14,141 bases of DNA, taken from NCBI GenBank assembly GCA_946497375.1, contig CAMMKE010000028.1, forward strand, positions 1 to 14,141. The letters are read 5' to 3'. Every line of letters begins with the position of its first letter. Position 1 is the first letter of the stretch. A program made the position numbers and the translations under genes. Shown in pieces: positions 13,991 to 14,141 of the stretch. Origin of the DNA: an uncultured Mycoplasmatota bacterium. Lineage in GTDB: Bacteria > Bacillota_I > Bacilli_A > RF39 > UBA660. The notes under the pieces are model-generated. The model worked only from the letters and a program-made list of their open reading frames with translations. It was not told the origin of the DNA and ran no database searches.

Positions 13991-14141
13991 GTGGAATTTT
14001 TAAAGTTAAATATTCAGTTTTTCGCTCATAAAAAAGGACAAAGTTCTACATCAAATGGACGTGACTCTATTGGACGTAGATTAGGTGCGAAAGCAGCTGA
14101 TGGAGAATATATAACTGCTGGTAGTATTATTTATCGTCAAA
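13991..14141 (+). CDS. rpmA: Large ribosomal subunit protein L27, 3' truncated by window edge
   Basis: Fifty codons are visible. The N-terminus [20 protein letters not shown] contains the Prp recognition motif LNIQFFA followed by HKKG, where the mature L27 N-terminus lies near the peptidyl transferase centre. The continuing sequence ([21 protein letters not shown]) is typical of L27. The start is GTG 13991, preceded by AAGGAGGG (13977-13984), which overlaps the prp stop. The rest of the gene is beyond the window. Confidence 0.98.
   Translation, partial: MEFLKLNIQFFAHKKGQSSTSNGRDSIGRRLGAKAADGEYITAGSIIYRQ

Noticed and set aside
1..14141. Mycoplasma-type genetic code (TGA as Trp)
   Set aside because: Tryptophans are encoded by TGG in the clear genes, and TGA is the natural stop of the GT4 gene, matching the next gene's start.

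Overview
The window is a low-GC (estimated about 30%) bacterial chromosome segment with every gene on the + strand. Several things point to a walled member of the Bacillota, most likely a reduced-genome Bacilli lineage (the uncultured gut RF39-type groups are one candidate): the gene order mraZ-rsmH-ftsL-pbp, the rplU-prp-rpmA block, an L27 protein with a Prp-cleavable N-terminal extension, and an RNase J paralogue. Tryptophans are encoded by TGG and TGA ends the GT4 gene, so this is the standard bacterial code and not the Mycoplasma code. The species cannot be named from sequence reading alone.

Layout. (1) 1-1466: 3' part of an RNase J-family gene with a degenerate metal site, closed by a strong terminator. 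(2) 1467-1895: a roughly 430-base gap with a doubtful 46-codon ORF carrying its own hairpin terminator, a T-rich direct repeat, and the mraZ promoter with three MraZ boxes spaced exactly 10 bp apart. (3) 1896-9045: a compact division and cell-wall (dcw) cluster: mraZ, rsmH, ftsL, a class B PBP with two PASTA domains, an unrecognised 253-aa gene with its own promoter, then ftsA and ftsZ under a further strong promoter. The mraY, murD, ftsW, murG and divIB genes often found in this cluster are absent here. (4) 9110-13183: five tightly packed genes that look like a small envelope-glycan operon: a GT4 glycosyltransferase, an Alg14-like and an Alg13-like glycosyltransferase subunit (the latter with a GtrA-like membrane tail), a membrane-anchored SGNH hydrolase, and a membrane-anchored or secreted HExxH protein. 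(5) 13206-14141: a consensus-like promoter, a structured L21-type leader, rplU, prp and the 5' part of rpmA.

How the genes fit together. MraZ probably represses its own cluster through the boxes in its leader. RsmH modifies 16S rRNA. FtsL and the PBP act in septal peptidoglycan synthesis, and FtsA tethers FtsZ to the membrane. The glycan genes plausibly build and trim a surface polymer, but the acceptor and product are unknown. Prp matures L27 by removing its N-terminal extension. The least explained parts are the catalytically suspect RNase J paralogue, the 253-aa protein inside the dcw cluster, the Alg13/GtrA fusion, and the SGNH plus zincin pair.
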